Of a stretch of 7,455 nt of DNA, positions 5,338-7,455 are shown piece by piece; position 1 is the stretch's first letter, and each line of letters begins with the position of its first letter. Both the position numbers and the translations under genes were made by a program. This DNA is from JAWLCQ01 sp041687095 (GTDB lineage Bacteria > Planctomycetota > Phycisphaerae > SM23-33). Location of the stretch: positions 1-7,455 of the forward strand of contig JAWLCQ010000214.1 in the NCBI GenBank assembly GCA_041687095.1. Direction: 5' to 3'. Under the pieces are notes generated by a model. The model had not been told where the DNA came from. It did not search any database and worked only from the letters and a program-made list of their open reading frames with translations.

Positions 5338-6180
5338 ATGAGTGAACGAAAAGAACGCCCGTGGAAGATCAAGATCGACGACCAACTGCACGAGGTGACC
5401 GATCCCGTCTTGACGGGGCGGCAGTTGCTCAATCTGGCCGGTAAGATCCCGGTCGAGGAGCACCTGGTGTACTTCGTGGACGGACACAATCTCCTGGAGG
5501 ACATCGGCCTGGAAGAGACCGTTGACCTGCGAGCCCGTGGAATCGAGCGGTTCCTAACCTTCCCTAGCGACCGTTCCTTCCGCTTCGAGCTTGACGGAAG
5601 GCGGCAGGACTGGGGCGCCCCCGTGATCTCCGAGACGACCCTCCGAAAACTCGCGGGGGTTGGGGAAGAGTACAGGGTCTGGCTGGAGCAACGGGGAGAG
5701 GAGGACAAACAGTTGAGTCTGGGGGAACTCGTGCGTCTGGACACGCCGGGTGTCGAACGGTTCTACACGGGCCGGGACGACACGAACGCCGGAACGACCG
5801 CGGCATGCCTGATGCCCCAGGCAGACCGTCGCTATGTCGACGATCACAGCCTGTCGGTCGAGGAAATCCTGGATGGGCAACAAGGAGGGATCATCATCAA
5901 GAGGTATCCGTTGCCGTCAGACCGCTTCGATGCCAAGGAGGCTGACGTCCTGATAATTCTGCCGACAGGCTATCCGGACGCTGCCCCAGACATGTTCTTC
6001 ACGGACCCCTGGCTGAAGATGAAAGCCAGCGGGGCGTATCCAGAACGCGCGGCCACGGCTTTCAGCTTCGCCGGCCGCAACTGGCAGCGGTGGAGTCGTC
6101 ACAACCCGACGTGGCGAGCAGGGCAGGATGGCATCCAGACGATGCTTCGCCGCATCGATAGAGCGCTCCGAGGTGAGTGA
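5338..6180 (+). CDS. Tandem ubiquitin-like (multiubiquitin) domains fused to a prokaryotic E2-like domain (family E type)
   Basis: ATG 5338 has a strong GAGGAG 9 bases upstream. The 280-residue protein has three parts. Two ubiquitin-like repeats of the Multiubiquitin type (residues ~8-76 and ~79-144) share the pattern PV(L/I)(T/S)...L..LAG, EE..V(Y/W) and G(I/V)ERF.T. A C-terminal domain (~158-280) matches what I know of Prok-E2_E: ADVLIILPTGYPDAAPDMFF, then GRNWQRWSRHNPTWRAG. In related systems such proteins act in the cytoplasm as modifier and conjugating module, receiving an E1-activated modifier. The only cysteine is Cys157, in the linker or E2 border, so the E2 core has no cysteine nucleophile; His255 in the RWSRH motif is a notable polar candidate. 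The modifier carboxyl end is locked inside the fusion and no Gly-Gly terminus is exposed. The next gene overlaps its stop codon, implying coupled translation and joint function. Confidence 0.9.
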   Translation: MSERKERPWKIKIDDQLHEVTDPVLTGRQLLNLAGKIPVEEHLVYFVDGHNLLEDIGLEETVDLRARGIERFLTFPSDRSFRFELDGRRQDWGAPVISETTLRKLAGVGEEYRVWLEQRGEEDKQLSLGELVRLDTPGVERFYTGRDDTNAGTTAACLMPQADRRYVDDHSLSVEEILDGQQGGIIIKRYPLPSDRFDAKEADVLIILPTGYPDAAPDMFFTDPWLKMKASGAYPERAATAFSFAGRNWQRWSRHNPTWRAGQDGIQTMLRRIDRALRGE

Positions 6181-7367
6181 TGGCCCGGTACACACTCACC
6201 TTGCAGGAAGACCATCTGGCGTCGTTGAGGGCCCAGGTCTTCCCTGACGATGGGCGGGAGGCGACGGCATACCTGCTTTGCGGTCGAGCCGATATCTCCA
6301 GCGATCCCTGGACCGGCCTCGCCACGCGCCGGCTGCTGTCCTTTGATGTGATTGCCATAGAACAGGCACACGTTCTGTCGTCATCCGAGAGCCACATTCG
6401 CTGCCGCACAGGCACTTTCGCGAGAGTCCTTCGGCAGGCACGACAGGAGGACCTATCGGCCGTCGTTGTTCATTCGCATCCATCCGGGTTCGATTCATTC
6501 TCGCCGGTCGACGACATGGAGGAACCGTATCTGCTGGAGTTGGCTCAGCATCGAAACGGCCCAGACGCCGAAGTTGGCAGTCTCGTCCTGACACGGGACG
6601 GGGAGGTATTCGGACGTGTCTGGACAAGCCATGGCGAGAGCACACCACTCTCGCTCATCACCGTCGTCGGTAAGAGGCTATGCCTCCATTATCCTGGACG
6701 AGCATCTGGAGCGACACCCGATGCCCTCCAGAGACAAGCCTTGGCTTTTGGGCAAGCCTTGAATGCCGATCTGGCCGAACTGAGGTTCGGCATAGTGGGC
6801 TGTGGCGCAACAGGCAGTGCCACGGCGATGCTCTTGGCCCGTTTGGGGGCGCGGAAGCTCTTGGTCGTGGATGGTGATATCGTCGATGTCACCAATCTGA
6901 ACCGCCTCCACGGAGCCAGTGCCGCCGATGCAGCCAAGCAGCAGTTAAAGGTCGATGTGCTCAAACGGCATGCTGAGAGCATGGGGCTTGGCACAGAGGT
7001 CATCCCATATCCTGGGTGGGTTGCCGACGAAGACTGTCGCGATGCGATCCGGTCTTGCGACGTCGTCTTCGGGTGCACCGACGACCATGAGGGTCGCCTG
7101 TTTCTCAATCGATTGGCCTACTTTTATTTACAGCCAGTGTTTGACATGGGCTTCAAGTTGGACGTCAGCGACGGAGACCCTCCGCGGATCCTCGATGGCG
7201 CCGGCCGAGTTACGGTCCTCGTGCCTGGCGCCAGATGCCTCCTCTGCCGCAACGTGGTTGATGCCAATCTTGCGCGTGAAGAGCACATCCGAAGAACCAA
7301 CCCCGAGGAACACGCTTGGCAGCACGAACAGCATTATGTTCGCGGTGAGGCCGGGCCTAGTCGTTAA
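6180..7367 (+). CDS. JAB/JAMM metalloprotease - E1-like (ThiF-type) adenylyltransferase fusion, probably C-terminally truncated
   Basis: ATG 6180 shares its A with the upstream TGA (6178-6180). GAGGTG at 6170-6175 serves as ribosome binding site, and the GTG at 6177 is too close to it. Of 395 residues, ~1-150 form a JAB domain with an intact JAMM motif: Glu27 (GREATAYLLCG), His98 and His100 (VVHSHPSG), Ser108 and Asp111 (SPVD). Residues ~185-395 form the E1 domain: the nucleotide-binding loop GIVGCGATG (GxGxxG, 207-212), VVDGDIVDVTNLNR (Asp231, Asp233, Arg242), Lys257, GCTDDHEGR (Cys299) and a CLLC pair (Cys353, Cys356). Cys353, Cys356 and Cys299 are candidates for the thioester cysteine. The E1 part would adenylate the ubiquitin-like modifier and the JAB part would process or remove it. 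The protein ends at HYVRGEAGPSR, before the last helices expected in an E1 fold, and very GC-rich DNA begins there, so truncation is likely. Confidence 0.93.
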   Translation: MARYTLTLQEDHLASLRAQVFPDDGREATAYLLCGRADISSDPWTGLATRRLLSFDVIAIEQAHVLSSSESHIRCRTGTFARVLRQARQEDLSAVVVHSHPSGFDSFSPVDDMEEPYLLELAQHRNGPDAEVGSLVLTRDGEVFGRVWTSHGESTPLSLITVVGKRLCLHYPGRASGATPDALQRQALAFGQALNADLAELRFGIVGCGATGSATAMLLARLGARKLLVVDGDIVDVTNLNRLHGASAADAAKQQLKVDVLKRHAESMGLGTEVIPYPGWVADEDCRDAIRSCDVVFGCTDDHEGRLFLNRLAYFYLQPVFDMGFKLDVSDGDPPRILDGAGRVTVLVPGARCLLCRNVVDANLAREEHIRRTNPEEHAWQHEQHYVRGEAGPSR

Positions 7368-7455
7368 ACAAGCGAACGCCCAGGCCCGTTTCGCGGCTGC
7401 AGCGGGCGAGGCGGCGGCGCGGAGCGGGCTTGGCCGCCGCCGTCGGCGGTCGCTG
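7357..7455 (-). CDS. Possible C-terminal end of a minus-strand gene entering from the right
   Basis: The minus strand is open from the window edge to TAG at 7359-7357, giving 32 residues ending in RCSRETGLGVRLFND. Third codon positions are strongly G/C, unlike the neighbouring cassette but like the genes at the left. It would meet the JAB-E1 gene tail to tail with an 11-base overlap. I do not recognise the peptide, and in GC-rich DNA an open stretch this short is easily accidental. A plus-strand frame is also open across this stretch. Confidence 0.2.
   Translation of the reverse strand, partial: QRPPTAAAKPAPRRRLARCSRETGLGVRLFND
7411..7440. repeat. GC-rich inverted repeat after the JAB-E1 gene
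   Basis: GGCGGCGGC and GCCGCCGCC form a perfect 9-bp stem with a 14-nt loop, beginning about 45 bases past the stop codon. A further repeat, CCGCCG-T-CGGCGG, overlaps its right arm. There is no T-run, so it is a weak candidate for an intrinsic terminator; it might instead be the edge of a repeat element. Confidence 0.5.

Noticed and set aside
6177..6179. GTG as start of the JAB-E1 gene
   Set aside because: It is one base from the ribosome binding site; ATG 6180, overlapping the preceding stop codon, is better placed.
1..7455. tRNA, rRNA or CRISPR array
   Set aside because: No cloverleaf-like sequence, conserved rRNA stretch or regularly spaced repeat set was seen on either strand by reading.

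Overview
The window looks like a chromosomal segment of a high-GC bacterium, most likely a planctomycete (Phycisphaerae-like), carrying an inserted accessory cassette. The taxonomic guess rests on two genes at the left. One encodes a protein of a style I associate with planctomycetes, with an 'SLEHLRKQAKD ... YGFASWAELK' N-terminus and a 'LVPYDIRLPSG.VKKWNLAVR' C-terminus. The other encodes a very long ECF-type sigma factor with a repeat-rich C-terminal extension. Both have a strong G/C bias at third codon positions. No rRNA, tRNA or CRISPR array was seen.

Layout. Positions 1-1167 (+) hold the 3' part of a hypothetical protein whose start lies outside the window. Positions 1305-3623 (+) hold a 772-residue ECF sigma factor fused to a HEAT-like helical region and a DUF2087-like winged-helix tail. 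Positions 3624-3994 are a degraded stretch with a short remnant resembling a serine recombinase, followed by DNA with no recognisable gene. From about 3995 to 7367 lies a cassette with more relaxed codon use and an AT-rich central regulatory region. On the minus strand it has an XRE-family repressor (5200-4850) followed 3 bases later by an ImmA/IrrE-type zinc protease (4846-3995). On the plus strand, divergent from these, it has a tandem ubiquitin-like/E2-like fusion (5338-6180) whose stop codon overlaps the start of a JAB-protease/E1-like fusion (6180-7367). The last ~90 bases are very GC-rich, contain inverted repeats, and may hold the end of a minus-strand gene running in from the right.

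How the genes fit together. The two plus-strand genes carry a condensed ubiquitin-like conjugation system in two polypeptides: modifier and E2 fold in one, deconjugating or processing JAMM protease and E1 activating domain in the other. The divergent XRE/ImmA pair is the classical signal-controlled repressor and antirepressor-protease switch of mobile elements. The 137-base divergent control region contains three copies of a TGACGAYTT motif overlapping putative promoters, and a nested hairpin just upstream of the ribosome binding site. The simplest reading (inference) is an inducible, probably anti-phage or stress-responsive, ubiquitin-like operon held off by the XRE protein until ImmA cleaves it. 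Two oddities stand out: the E2-like domain has no cysteine inside its core, and the JAB-E1 protein seems to stop early at what may be an element junction.
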